Origin: Bradyrhizobium sediminis
GTDB lineage: Bacteria; Pseudomonadota; Alphaproteobacteria; Rhizobiales; Xanthobacteraceae
NCBI RefSeq assembly: GCF_018736085.1
Contig: NZ_CP076134.1
Location: 3,916,501-3,980,500, forward strand
DNA length: 64,000 nt
Direction of reading: 5' to 3'
Position 1 is the stretch's first letter. Each line of letters opens with the position of its first letter. Below are positions 37,795 through 46,060 of the stretch, one piece after another. The notes beneath the pieces are model-generated. The model was not told the DNA's origin. It made no database searches and saw only the letters and a program-made list of their open reading frames with translations. The position numbers and the translations under genes were made by a program.

Positions 37795-38505
37795 TCAGAA
37801 CTTGTAGGTCAGACCGGTTCCGATCAGCCACGGATCGAGATTGACCTTGCCAGTGACCGGCACACCGCCGCCAAGCGTGCCGTCCCAGTTCGGGCGCAGC
37901 CAGATCTTCTTGACGTCGACGTTCAGGCCGACATGCTTGTTGATCATGTAGTCGAAGCCGATCTGCGCGGCCGGCGCCCACGTATTCTGCAGGTGGCTGT
38001 TGGTGACGATCACGCCCGCATTGTTGAAGGTGTTGCCGGCCGACTGGTTGTAGAACACCGTATAGTTCACGCCGGCGCCGATATAGGGCTTGAACGCGCC
38101 GAGATCGGTGAAGTGATATTGCAGCGTCAGCGTCGGCGGCAGCAGCCAGGCCCTGCCCACGTCGAGGCCGGCCGTGGCGGGAACGCCGGTGCCGGTCACT
38201 TCATGACGGGTGACGCCGAGAATGAGTTCGGCGGCGATGTTGCGGGTGAAGAAGTAGGAGATGTCCAGCTCCGGAACGATCGCATCCGAGGTCTTCAGGC
38301 CCGATCCCGGAACCTGGTCGACCCAGCCCGAATCACGGGTGACGACGCCGAGCGCGCGCAGGCGGATCATCCAGGGATTCCAGGCTTCGACCGCCGGCGC
38401 CTTGGTGTAGACCGGCAAATCAGCGGCTGAAGCGGCTGTCGCGAGTCCAAAGATCCCGGCAGCCAAAGCGAGCGACGAGATCGCAGTTCTTGTTCTTGTC
38501 TTCAT
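37795..38505 (-). CDS. ompW: OmpW-family outer membrane protein
   Basis: 236 residues with a signal peptide (MKTRTRTAISSLALAAGIFG, cleaved after ASA at about 27). The mature part is rich in alternating beta strands. ELDISYFFTRNIAAELILGV (about 70-90), PYIGAGVNYTVFYN, and the terminal TYKF with C-terminal aromatic are typical of OmpW eight-strand barrels, which pass small hydrophobic molecules. Start at 38505 behind GGGGATTTTC. It lies alone between the dehydrogenase gene and its degraded duplicate. Confidence 0.9.
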   Translation of the reverse strand: MKTRTRTAISSLALAAGIFGLATAASAADLPVYTKAPAVEAWNPWMIRLRALGVVTRDSGWVDQVPGSGLKTSDAIVPELDISYFFTRNIAAELILGVTRHEVTGTGVPATAGLDVGRAWLLPPTLTLQYHFTDLGAFKPYIGAGVNYTVFYNQSAGNTFNNAGVIVTNSHLQNTWAPAAQIGFDYMINKHVGLNVDVKKIWLRPNWDGTLGGGVPVTGKVNLDPWLIGTGLTYKF

Positions 38506-38734
38506 GAAAATCCCCAATATTTGCCGGTACGAATGATTCCGCATCGACTGACCTTCACAAAATGCCTTCGCGCGATCCGAAAAATTGATCTGCGTCAAAT
38601 CGTGTGTGCTCCGCACAAACCGCGCGCGACTGTTGCCGCGCCGCCACGGCACTCACTAATGCAAGTGAATCGCACGTCCGCGAATGACTGCCATCTGCAG
38701 GAGAGCGCGTTCGAGTGAGAACTATTATGAATAG

Positions 38735-38838
38735 TCAACGCAGTTGGCTGCATTCGGCGTTGCGCTCCGACGAAGCAAGCAAGAACCAAATCGCGGCTGC
38801 GTGGAAGCATTGCAACCGGATCGCGGGACAACCGAGAC
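38735..38838 (+). pseudogene. Degraded 3' end of a D-2-hydroxyacid dehydrogenase
   Basis: In one frame it reads LHSALRSDEASKNQIAAAWK followed by HCNRIAGQ, which lines up with the last residues of the intact gene at 36824-37738 (SAHSAFRTPEASENLIGAAW then EHCRRIAAG): about 17 of 29 positions agree. The rest of the gene is missing and there is no start or stop of its own family. It is the remnant of a diverged duplicate, or of a recombination that placed ompW between two copies. Confidence 0.7.
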
Positions 38839-38852
38839 CGCCGCACACGGTG

Positions 38853-38966
38853 CCTCATCCCGAGGTGCGGCCACTTGGCCGCATCTCGAAGGATGAGGAT
38901 AAAGGATGAGGATATTGCCCGGCCTCATGGTTCGAGACGGCGCTATCGCGCCTCCTCACCATGAGG
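38853..38966. repeat. Family C inverted repeat
   Basis: cctcatcccgaggtgcgg, ctcgaaggatgagg and cctcatggttcgagacggc...cctcctcaccatgagg. Same family as at 1378, 43501, 48055 and 59407. Confidence 0.75.
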
Positions 38967-38977
38967 GTCCGGCTTCG

Positions 38978-40057
38978 CTATTCCACCATCTCGGCGACCG
39001 CCTTGCCGCACGCCACCGTGTCGGCATTGCCGCCGAGATCGCGGGTCCGCAGCGTCCGTTCGCCGAGCGTGCGTTCGATCGCCGCCACGATCGAGGCCGC
39101 CGCCTGCTTCTCGCCGAGGTGCTCCAGCATCATCGCGCCGGACCAGATCATGCCGATCGGGTTGGCGATGCCCTGCCCCGCGATGTCGGGCGCCGAGCCG
39201 TGCACCGGCTCGAACACCGACGGGAAATGGCCTTCCGGATTGATGTTGCCCGAGGGCGCGATGCCGATGGTGCCGGTGCAGGCCGGGCCGAGATCGGACA
39301 GGATGTCGCCGAACAAATTGGAGCCGACCACGACGTCGAACCAGTCCGGATGCAGCACGAAATTCGCGGTGAGAATGTCGATGTGGTACTTGTCCCACTT
39401 CACCTTGGGATAGTTTTTCGCCATCGCCTCCACGCGTTCGTCCCAATACGGCATGGTGATGGAAATGCCGTTGGATTTGGTCGCCGAGGTCAGGTGCTTC
39501 TTCTGCCGCGACTGCGCCAGCTCGAAGGCGAATTTCAGGATACGGTCGACGCCGATCCGCGTCATCACGGTCTGCTGGGTGACGAATTCGCGGTCGGTGT
39601 CCGGGAACATCCGCCCGCCGACCGATGAATATTCGCCCTCGGTGTTTTCGCGCACCACCCAGAAATCGATATCGCCGGGCTTGCGGTTAGCGAGCGGCGA
39701 CGGCACCCCCGGCATCAGCCGCACCGGACGCAGGTTGACATACTGGTCGAACTCCCGGCGGAATTTAATCAGCGATCCCCACAGGGAAACGTGATCGGGG
39801 ATCTTCGCGGGCCAGCCGACCGCGCCGAAATAGATCGCGTCATGCTTGCCGATCCTGGCCTTCCAGTCCTCCGGCATCATCTCGCCGTGCTTCTCGTAAT
39901 AGTCCCAGGAGGCGAAATCGAAATGATCGAAATGCACCGATACCCCGTGCTTCTTCGCAGCCTGCTCCAGCACCCGCAGCCCTTCCGGCGCCACTTCCTT
40001 GCCGATACCGTCGCCGGGAATGACCGCGATCCGGTATTGCTTTTTCTCGTTGCTCAT
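38978..40057 (-). CDS. ttuC: Tartrate dehydrogenase / isocitrate-isopropylmalate dehydrogenase family
   Basis: 359 residues of the beta-decarboxylating dehydrogenase family. IAVIPGDGIGKEVAPEG (10-26) opens the fold; RENTEGEYSSVGGRM (about 139-153) carries the substrate Arg, and PVHGSAPDIAGQGIANP (about 277-293) the NAD site. The GRMFPDTDREFVTQQTV stretch is typical of tartrate/D-malate dehydrogenases (TtuC/DmlA) rather than LeuB or Icd. It may oxidise tartrate, D-malate or a related hydroxyacid. The ATG at 40057 follows AAGGAAATTCCC. Divergent from the SDR at 40242. Confidence 0.85.
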   Translation of the reverse strand: MSNEKKQYRIAVIPGDGIGKEVAPEGLRVLEQAAKKHGVSVHFDHFDFASWDYYEKHGEMMPEDWKARIGKHDAIYFGAVGWPAKIPDHVSLWGSLIKFRREFDQYVNLRPVRLMPGVPSPLANRKPGDIDFWVVRENTEGEYSSVGGRMFPDTDREFVTQQTVMTRIGVDRILKFAFELAQSRQKKHLTSATKSNGISITMPYWDERVEAMAKNYPKVKWDKYHIDILTANFVLHPDWFDVVVGSNLFGDILSDLGPACTGTIGIAPSGNINPEGHFPSVFEPVHGSAPDIAGQGIANPIGMIWSGAMMLEHLGEKQAAASIVAAIERTLGERTLRTRDLGGNADTVACGKAVAEMVE

Positions 40058-40241
40058 CGGGAATTTCCTTATGGTCTTGAAGGGCCGGTAGCGCCGTTTG
40101 CTGGATCGGATTGCAATGGACCAAAGTCGGCTGCGGTGCAACGCTGCAGTGCAATGTTGACCGTCTCAGCGGCGGCGGCCTAACAATCCGGTCCCACCCG
40201 ATGATCGGCCAGATGTTCCCCCATCACAGAGAGCAATCCCC

Positions 40242-41018
40242 ATGGACCTGCATTTGCGCGGCAAGCGCGTCCTGATCACCGGTGCATCGAAGGGCATCGG
40301 TGCGGCCGCCGCCGAAGCCTTCGCCGAAGAAGGCTGCCACCTGCTGCTTGCGGCCCGCAGCGGCGATCAGTTGAAGGCGCTGGCCGAGCGGCTGCGCTCG
40401 GCGCATCAGATCGACGCCGCCACTGCCGTCGTCGACCTGCGCAAACCGGAGGACATTGCGAAACTGGTGAAGGACGCCGCCGATATCGACATCCTCGTCA
40501 ACAATGCCGGCGACATTCCCGGCGGCTCGATCGACAAGATCGACGAAGCGACCTGGCGCCATGCCTGGGAGTTGAAGGTGTTCGGCTACATCAACCTCAC
40601 CCGCGCCATCTACGCGCAGATGAAAGCGCGCGGCCACGGCGTCATCATCAACGACATCGGCGCCGCCGGCGAAAAAATCGACGCCAATTACATCTGCGGC
40701 AGCGCCGGCAATGCGGCGCTGATGGCATTGACCCGCGCGCTCGGGGGCAAGAGCCTTGCCGACAACATCCGCGTGGTCGGCATCAATCCCGGGCCGGTCG
40801 GCACCGACCGCCACGTCACGCTCTTGAAGACCCGCGCCAGGAACCAGTTCGGCGACGAAAACCGCTACAAGGAATTTCAGAAGAGCATGCCGCTCGGCCG
40901 CCCCGCGCATGCCCGTGAGATCGGCGACCTCATGGCCTTCCTCGCCTCCGACCGCTCCGGCTATACCTCGGGCGTGATCTTCACCGTCGATGGCGGGCAT
41001 ACGTCGGGTTGGGGATAG
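40242..41018 (+). CDS. SDR family protein with altered active site
   Basis: 258 residues. The cofactor motifs are normal: TGASKGIG (13-20), NNAG (87-90) and the C-terminal FTVDGGHTSGW. The catalytic region reads NYICGSAGNAALMALTRAL (149-167): a Tyr at 150 but no Lys four residues later (Ser154), and aligning on the following helix puts Gly and Asn at the Tyr and Lys sites. So it is an atypical SDR, perhaps with another proton relay or a non-redox role. Divergent from ttuC; substrate unknown. Confidence 0.82.
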   Translation: MDLHLRGKRVLITGASKGIGAAAAEAFAEEGCHLLLAARSGDQLKALAERLRSAHQIDAATAVVDLRKPEDIAKLVKDAADIDILVNNAGDIPGGSIDKIDEATWRHAWELKVFGYINLTRAIYAQMKARGHGVIINDIGAAGEKIDANYICGSAGNAALMALTRALGGKSLADNIRVVGINPGPVGTDRHVTLLKTRARNQFGDENRYKEFQKSMPLGRPAHAREIGDLMAFLASDRSGYTSGVIFTVDGGHTSGWG

Positions 41019-41035
41019 CCGCGGCCGTCGCCACC

Positions 41036-41108
41036 GTCATTGCGAGCGAAGCGAAGCAATCCACTCTCTTTGCGGCGCCATGGAATCTTCGCTTCGCTCG
41101 CAATGACG
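41036..41108. repeat. Family A inverted repeat
   Basis: gtcattgcgagcgaagcgaagcaatcca facing atcttcgcttcgctcgcaatgacg, between convergent SDR and hydrolase genes. Confidence 0.8.
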
Positions 41109-41112
41109 GGAC

Positions 41113-41964
41113 TTAAACCGCCGTCCTTTCGAACAATTGCCTGATCAGCGTCGTCACCCTCCCCTTGGGCGACAGCATTTCGTTCATGATCGTAAAGTGA
41201 TTGGCGCCGGGGATTTCCTCATAGGTCACCGGCAATCCGTATTTGACGCGGTGCCCGGCGAAGTCCGAAGTTTGCTGGCGCAGCAGCGGCAGTTCGGCGT
41301 CGCCCACCACCAGCGACAGCGGTTTTAGCGCGCCGCCGGACTGCATCATGGGCGAGTTGCGGCGCGACGTCGCTTCATCGAGCCCGAGCTTGACGTTGAG
41401 ATAGGAGTGCCGGATCGGCTCAAGATCGTAGACGCCTGATATCGCCATGCCCGCGCTTACATTCGGATTCGACAGCGCCATCGAGGTCAGGTGCCCTCCG
41501 GCCGACCAGCCCGACACCACGATCCCGCGCCCGTCGCCGCCAAGCGCGGGCAACTGCCCGGCGAGATAATCGATCCCCTGATGGATTTCGCCGACGATCT
41601 GGTCGAGCGTCGCATCGGGCGCCAGCGTGTAACCGATCAGCGCGACATTGATGCCATGCGCCATCGGGCCTTCGGCAAACAGCGAAAAGACTTCCTTCGC
41701 CCGGTTCTGCCAATAGCCGCCGTGGATGAACAGCAGCGTCGGCGCCTTCTCCGCGGCCTTGAGGAAATCGATCCGGTTGCGTTCGCGCGGACCGTAGCGG
41801 AGGTCGAGATGCGAGGGGTGCCGCTTGCGCATTTCGGCGGAACGCTGCTCCCAGCCGGCGACCATCTCGGCGCTGCCGGCTACCGCAACGCCGTTGTTGA
41901 GGCCGAGGTCGCGCTCCTCCTGGCTCATCTTGCGCCAGTCGGGCGTATCTGAAGGCGTCAACAT
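41113..41964 (-). CDS. Alpha/beta hydrolase, arylformamidase/esterase-like
   Basis: 283 residues. HGGYW (81-85) forms the oxyanion hole; the nucleophile is Ser154 in GWSAGGHL; His256 in GANHFTIM is the likely catalytic His, with Asp222 (VVGDAEL) as partner. HGGYW with this spacing is typical of kynurenine formamidase-like enzymes, but no other kynurenine gene is nearby, so esterase/amidase is the safe call. Just upstream on the opposite strand lies an amidase gene, which hints at shared amide or ester substrates. Confidence 0.85.
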   Translation of the reverse strand: MLTPSDTPDWRKMSQEERDLGLNNGVAVAGSAEMVAGWEQRSAEMRKRHPSHLDLRYGPRERNRIDFLKAAEKAPTLLFIHGGYWQNRAKEVFSLFAEGPMAHGINVALIGYTLAPDATLDQIVGEIHQGIDYLAGQLPALGGDGRGIVVSGWSAGGHLTSMALSNPNVSAGMAISGVYDLEPIRHSYLNVKLGLDEATSRRNSPMMQSGGALKPLSLVVGDAELPLLRQQTSDFAGHRVKYGLPVTYEEIPGANHFTIMNEMLSPKGRVTTLIRQLFERTAV

Positions 41965-42069
41965 GCGGGAATCTCCGGGACGGCGGCGGGTATTTCCACT
42001 TTGCCGGAAAATGTTTTACAGCACTAGGCAATCCGTGGCTTCGAGCCGGAATGAACGGGAGAAATACGA

Positions 42070-43491
42070 GTGGCTGATCAGGGACTGGTAAAAGCGACGG
42101 CGTGCGCCATCGTCGACAAACTCAACAAGGGCGAAGTCACGCCGCTCGATCTGCTCGACGTGCTGGAGAAGCGGATCGCCGAGGTCGACGGCAGGGTGAA
42201 CGCGCTGCCGACGCTGTGCTTCGACCGCGCCCGGGCGCATGCCAAAGAACTGATGAAGAAGCCGGCCGGGAGCCGCGGCCTGCTGGCCGGCATGCCGGTT
42301 CCGATCAAGGACCTCACCAACGTCGCCGGCGTGCTGACGACGCAGGGCTCCCCGATCTACAAGGACTATGTCCCCGCGCGTTCCGATATCCTGGTCGAAC
42401 ATCTCGAAGCCAATGGCGGGGTGATCTACGCCAAATCCAACACGCCGGAATTCGGCGCCGGCGCCAACACGTTCAACGAAGTGTTCGGCGCGACCCGCAA
42501 TCCCTGGGATACGTCGCGATCGGCCGCCGGCTCCTCCGGGGGGGCTGCGGTGGCGCTCGCCACCGGCATGGCCTGGCTGGCGCATGGTTCCGACATGGGC
42601 GGCTCGCTGCGCAATCCCGCCAGCTTCTGCGGCATCGTCGGCTTGAGGCCGAGCATCGGCCGCGTCGCGCATACGCCCGCGGCCGCGATCGACCGCAATC
42701 TCGGTGTGCAGGGCCCGATGGCGCGCAATGTCGAGGATCTCGCGCTGCTGCTCGACGCCATGAGCGGCGAGCACCCGGCCGACCCGCTGTCGCTGCCGGT
42801 GCTGCCGATCTCGTTCCTGTCGGCCGCCCGTTCCGGCAACAAGCCGAAGCGCATCGCCTATTCGCCCGATCTCGGCATCACCCCTGTCGATCCCGAGGTT
42901 GCTGCCATCACCCGCAAAGCGGCGCAGCGTTTTGCCGAAGCCGGCGCCATCGTCGAGGAAGCGCATCCGGACCTGCGCGAGGCCCATGAATGCTTCCACG
43001 TGCTGCGCGCCTTCGACTTCGCGCTCAGCAAGGCGGCGCTGCTACGCGAAAAGCGCGATCAGCTCAAGCCCGAGGTAATCTGGAACATCGAGGAAGGCCT
43101 CAAGCTCACGGTCGAGCAGCTCGAGCGTGCGGAGGCCCAGCGCGTGGCGATGACCGCGCGCACGCTGGAATTTTTCAACAGCTACGATCTCCTGCTGACG
43201 CCGGCGACCATCGTTGCGCCGTTTCCGGTCGAGAACCGCTATGTCGCCGAATGCGCCGGCAAAAAATTCGACAACTACGTCGAATGGCTCGCCATCGTCT
43301 ATGCGATAACGCTGGTGTGCTGCCCGGCGCTATCTTTGCCCTGCGGGTTCACCGCGTCCGGCCTGCCGGTCGGACTGCAGATGGTGGCGCCGCCGCGCGG
43401 CGAGGCAAAGCTTCTCGCCGGCGCCAAAGTGCTGGAGGATATTCTGGGCGTGCGCGGCTCGACGCCGATCGATCCACGGCCGCCCAGATAA
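42070..43491 (+). CDS. Amidase (amidase-signature family)
   Basis: 473 residues, a Ser-cisSer-Lys amidohydrolase. Lys80 in GMPVPIKDL, cis-Ser155 in SAAGSSGGAA and the nucleophile Ser179 in GSDMGGSLRNPA are all present. It would hydrolyse an amide to an acid and ammonia. GTG start at 42070 behind CGGGAGAAA. Divergent from the alpha/beta hydrolase (105 bases between them). Glutamyl-tRNA amidotransferase GatA is excluded by the lone context and the C-terminal sequence. Confidence 0.9.
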   Translation: MADQGLVKATACAIVDKLNKGEVTPLDLLDVLEKRIAEVDGRVNALPTLCFDRARAHAKELMKKPAGSRGLLAGMPVPIKDLTNVAGVLTTQGSPIYKDYVPARSDILVEHLEANGGVIYAKSNTPEFGAGANTFNEVFGATRNPWDTSRSAAGSSGGAAVALATGMAWLAHGSDMGGSLRNPASFCGIVGLRPSIGRVAHTPAAAIDRNLGVQGPMARNVEDLALLLDAMSGEHPADPLSLPVLPISFLSAARSGNKPKRIAYSPDLGITPVDPEVAAITRKAAQRFAEAGAIVEEAHPDLREAHECFHVLRAFDFALSKAALLREKRDQLKPEVIWNIEEGLKLTVEQLERAEAQRVAMTARTLEFFNSYDLLLTPATIVAPFPVENRYVAECAGKKFDNYVEWLAIVYAITLVCCPALSLPCGFTASGLPVGLQMVAPPRGEAKLLAGAKVLEDILGVRGSTPIDPRPPR

Positions 43492-43500
43492 CATCTCCGT

Positions 43501-43627
43501 CATGGTGAGGAGGCGCCCTCCCGGCAGCGCGCTCTTGCGCTGTCCGATACGCCGTCTCGAACCATGAGGTCGGAGTGCCTCCGCTCATCCTTCGAGACGC
43601 GCGCAGAGCGCGCTCCTCTGGATGAGG
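43501..43627. repeat. Family C inverted repeat
   Basis: catggtgaggaggcgcc, gccgtctcgaaccatgagg and ctcatccttcgagacgcg...cctctggatgagg. It fills the whole gap between the convergent amidase and TetR genes. Confidence 0.75.
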
Positions 43628-44275
43628 CTAGCCCGCCACGCGCGCGCCAGCACCGGCGGCCTTGATGGCGACCGACAGCGCCAGTTTGCTCTGCTCCACG
43701 ATCTCCTCGACCAGTTCCTCCCGGCTGATCTGGGCAACCTGGCCGGTGAGCAGTCCCTGCTCGGCCAGCATCACCACACCGTGCAGCGCGGCCCAGATTT
43801 GCAGGGCCTGCCGCTCGCGCAACAATCCGACGGCGGGCGCTTCCAGCGCTTCCAGCACGAGGCCGAACGTTTCAAAGGCTGCGTTGTGCAGCTCGCTGCC
43901 TTTCGACGCACAGGCCATGGTTCGCGACGCGAACATCAAGCGGTAGATCCCGTTGCGGCGCAGACCGAAAGAAAGCGTGGCCTGCGCGAGGCGCGACAGC
44001 TTCGATTGTTTCGACGGCCCGCTGATCGACTCCCGCAGCATGGCGGAAAATTGCCGGAAGGCCTCCGCCGTGACCGCCGCCAGCAAGGCCTCGCGGTCGG
44101 CGAAATGCCGGTACGGCGCCGGTTGCGAGACGCCGAGCTTTTTTGCGAGCGCCTTGAGGCTGATGGCTTCCGGGCCGCCCTGCTCCGCCTCGGCAAGTGC
44201 GGCCTGAACCAGGGCGTCGCGGAGATCGCCGTGGTGATAGGTATTGAGCGGTTTGCGGGCTAACCGAGGCGGCAT
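43628..44275 (-). CDS. TetR-family transcriptional regulator
   Basis: 215 residues. The N-terminal helix-turn-helix (LKALAKKLGVSQPAPYRHFADREALLAAV, about residues 38-66, described in part) is clear; the rest is the variable ligand-binding domain (TetR_C/WHG type). The ATG at 44275 follows AGGACGCAG; a GTG at 44311 is an alternative. Divergent from the ferredoxin-P450 pair, of which it is the probable repressor. Confidence 0.92.
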   Translation of the reverse strand: MPPRLARKPLNTYHHGDLRDALVQAALAEAEQGGPEAISLKALAKKLGVSQPAPYRHFADREALLAAVTAEAFRQFSAMLRESISGPSKQSKLSRLAQATLSFGLRRNGIYRLMFASRTMACASKGSELHNAAFETFGLVLEALEAPAVGLLRERQALQIWAALHGVVMLAEQGLLTGQVAQISREELVEEIVEQSKLALSVAIKAAGAGARVAG

Positions 44276-44301
44276 CTGCGTCCTGATCTCTGACTTTTCA
44301 C

Positions 44302-44341
44302 TTGACACCACAACCGCGGCACGAATGTAATATGCTATAAT
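44302..44341 (+). promoter_or_regulatory. Possible promoter of the ferredoxin-P450 operon
   Basis: TTGACA (44302-44307) is followed 18 bases later by TGTAAT and then by a second box TATAAT (44336-44341). The spacing fits a sigma-70-type promoter for the first box only loosely, so this is a candidate. Confidence 0.35.
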
Positions 44342-44342
44342 T

Positions 44343-44374
44343 TAACGGCGCAGCCAATACGGTCAGCGCCGTTA
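44343..44374. promoter_or_regulatory. Palindrome, candidate TetR operator
   Basis: Arms taacggcgc (44343-44351) and gcgccgtta (44366-44374) are perfect inverses, 14 bases apart, just downstream of the putative -10 box. A repressor bound here would block the ferredoxin promoter. It could also be a hairpin in the leader RNA. Confidence 0.55.
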
Positions 44375-44447
44375 GAATAATAAGACAGCAAGTGGAAACG
44401 CAACACGGCAGCAAGGCTGCAGGTGAGTTTGGGGAGAAGCGCGTCAG

Positions 44448-44657
44448 ATGGCCGGAAAACTCAAAATCCACATCGATCAGGATAAGTGTCAGGGCCATGC
44501 CCGCTGCAAGGCGCTGGCGCCCGAGCTGTTCGAACTCGACGAGTTCGGCAATGCGCACGAAACCGGCGACGGCTCCGTGCCCGCCGGGTTAGAGGACAAG
44601 GCATGGCTCGCCAAGGCCAATTGCCCTGAAATCGCGATTGAAGTCACCGAAGAGTAA
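44448..44657 (+). CDS. Ferredoxin, probably [3Fe-4S], partner of the P450
   Basis: 69 residues. Cysteines at 14, 20 and 59 with His at 17 (CQGHARC ... NCPE) give the C-x-x-H-x-x-C(n)C-P pattern of single-cluster ferredoxins that serve bacterial P450s, with His replacing the Cys of the [4Fe-4S] form. It would pass electrons from a reductase to the P450 encoded 91 bases downstream. No ferredoxin reductase gene is in the window. Confidence 0.92.
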   Translation: MAGKLKIHIDQDKCQGHARCKALAPELFELDEFGNAHETGDGSVPAGLEDKAWLAKANCPEIAIEVTEE

Positions 44658-44748
44658 CTGCTTCACGCCTGTGGCGTCGATTTGAAGCTGCTGACCAATC
44701 TTTAGCGCAATCGTTGATCCAGCGAACGAACCAGAGGAATTTACCCTG

Positions 44749-45990
44749 ATGTCCGATCCCGCCCGCGCCATTCCCGATGCCGCCCCCGCCATGCCCGAGC
44801 ATCCTCCCGTCACCGATTGGGTGCACGATTTCGACCACACCGATCCGCACTGGACGGAAAATCCGTATCCGATCTGGGATGAATTGCGGGCGGCATCGCC
44901 GGTGGTTCATACCGACCGCTTCCTCGGCTGCTACATGCCGACCACCTACGAAGCGGTGAGGGAGATCGCCCACGACACCACGCATTTCTCCTCGCGCCGC
45001 GTCATCGTCCGCGACGTCCGGCCGCCGATTACCAACACCGCGCCGCCGATCACCTCCGATCCGCCGGAGCACAAGCCCGCCAAGCAGCTGCTGCTGCCGC
45101 CGTTCACGCCCGACGCGATGAAGAAGCTCGAGCCCCGGGTTCGCGCGATCTGCAACGAGCTGATCGACGAGTTCATTGCCGAGGGCAAATGCGACGCCGC
45201 GGCGCGCTACACCAAGCACATTCCGGTCCGCGCCATCGCCCACATGCTCGGCATCCCGGAAAAGGACAGCGACCAATTCATCAAGTGGATCCACGAAATT
45301 CTCGAGCTCGGCATCAAGGACGACGCCACCATGATGCGCGCGGTCCAGGAGATGACCGGCTATTTCCACGGCCATATCGAGGCGCGCAAGAAGAACCCCA
45401 CCGACGACCTGATCACGACGATGATGAACGCCCGCGACAAGAGCGGCCAGCCGCTATCGGACGGACACGTGCTGGGCTCATTGCGGCTGTTATTGATCGC
45501 CGGCATCGACACTACCTGGAGCGCGATCGGCGCTTCATTGTGGCATCTGGCGAAAACGCCAGCGGATCGCGAGCGTCTCATCGCCGAGCCGGAACTGATG
45601 CCGACCGCGATCGAGGAACTGCTGCGCGCCTATGCGCCGGTAACGATGGCGCGCGAGGTGATGAAGGATACCGTGATCAGCGGCTGCCCGGTCAAATCGG
45701 GCAATATGGTGCTGCTGTCGTTCCCCTCTGCCAACCGCGACCCCGCCATGTTCCCCGACGCCGACAAGGTCGTGATCGATCGCAAGGAGAACCGCCACGC
45801 CGCCTTCGGACTCGGCATTCACCGCTGCGTCGGCTCCAACCTCGCGCGCATGGAAATGACGGTCGCGATCGAGGAATGGCTGAAGCGGATCCCGGACTTC
45901 GGGCTCGACCCGGCCAGTCAGGTCAGATGGTCGGAAGGCACCGTGCGGGGGCCGCGGCAGCTTCCGGTGCTGTTCGGGAAATCGGCCTGA
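44749..45990 (+). CDS. Cytochrome P450
   Basis: 413 residues, soluble bacterial type. Oxygen-activation helix LLLIAGIDTTWSA (247-259), ExxR at Glu290-Arg293 in EELLRAY, and the heme loop FGLGIHRCVGSNLAR with Cys360 as the iron ligand. The N-terminus has no membrane anchor. It hydroxylates an unknown substrate, using the ferredoxin gene just upstream. The TetR repressor and palindrome suggest induction by the substrate. Confidence 0.96.
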   Translation: MSDPARAIPDAAPAMPEHPPVTDWVHDFDHTDPHWTENPYPIWDELRAASPVVHTDRFLGCYMPTTYEAVREIAHDTTHFSSRRVIVRDVRPPITNTAPPITSDPPEHKPAKQLLLPPFTPDAMKKLEPRVRAICNELIDEFIAEGKCDAAARYTKHIPVRAIAHMLGIPEKDSDQFIKWIHEILELGIKDDATMMRAVQEMTGYFHGHIEARKKNPTDDLITTMMNARDKSGQPLSDGHVLGSLRLLLIAGIDTTWSAIGASLWHLAKTPADRERLIAEPELMPTAIEELLRAYAPVTMAREVMKDTVISGCPVKSGNMVLLSFPSANRDPAMFPDADKVVIDRKENRHAAFGLGIHRCVGSNLARMEMTVAIEEWLKRIPDFGLDPASQVRWSEGTVRGPRQLPVLFGKSA

Positions 45991-46060
45991 GGCGTTCGCT
46001 TCTCCTCATGGCTCCATGCTAGACTTTCGGTTCCGATCAAAACGGAGCCGAAGGTCCGGT

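Larger units (their letters stand above)
38506..38977. other. Intergenic region with a pseudogene fragment and a repeat
   Basis: 472 bases. The first 200 hold the ompW promoter area; then comes a degraded dehydrogenase tail, then a family C repeat up to the 3' end of the tartrate dehydrogenase-like gene. No intact gene is seen. Confidence 0.6.
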
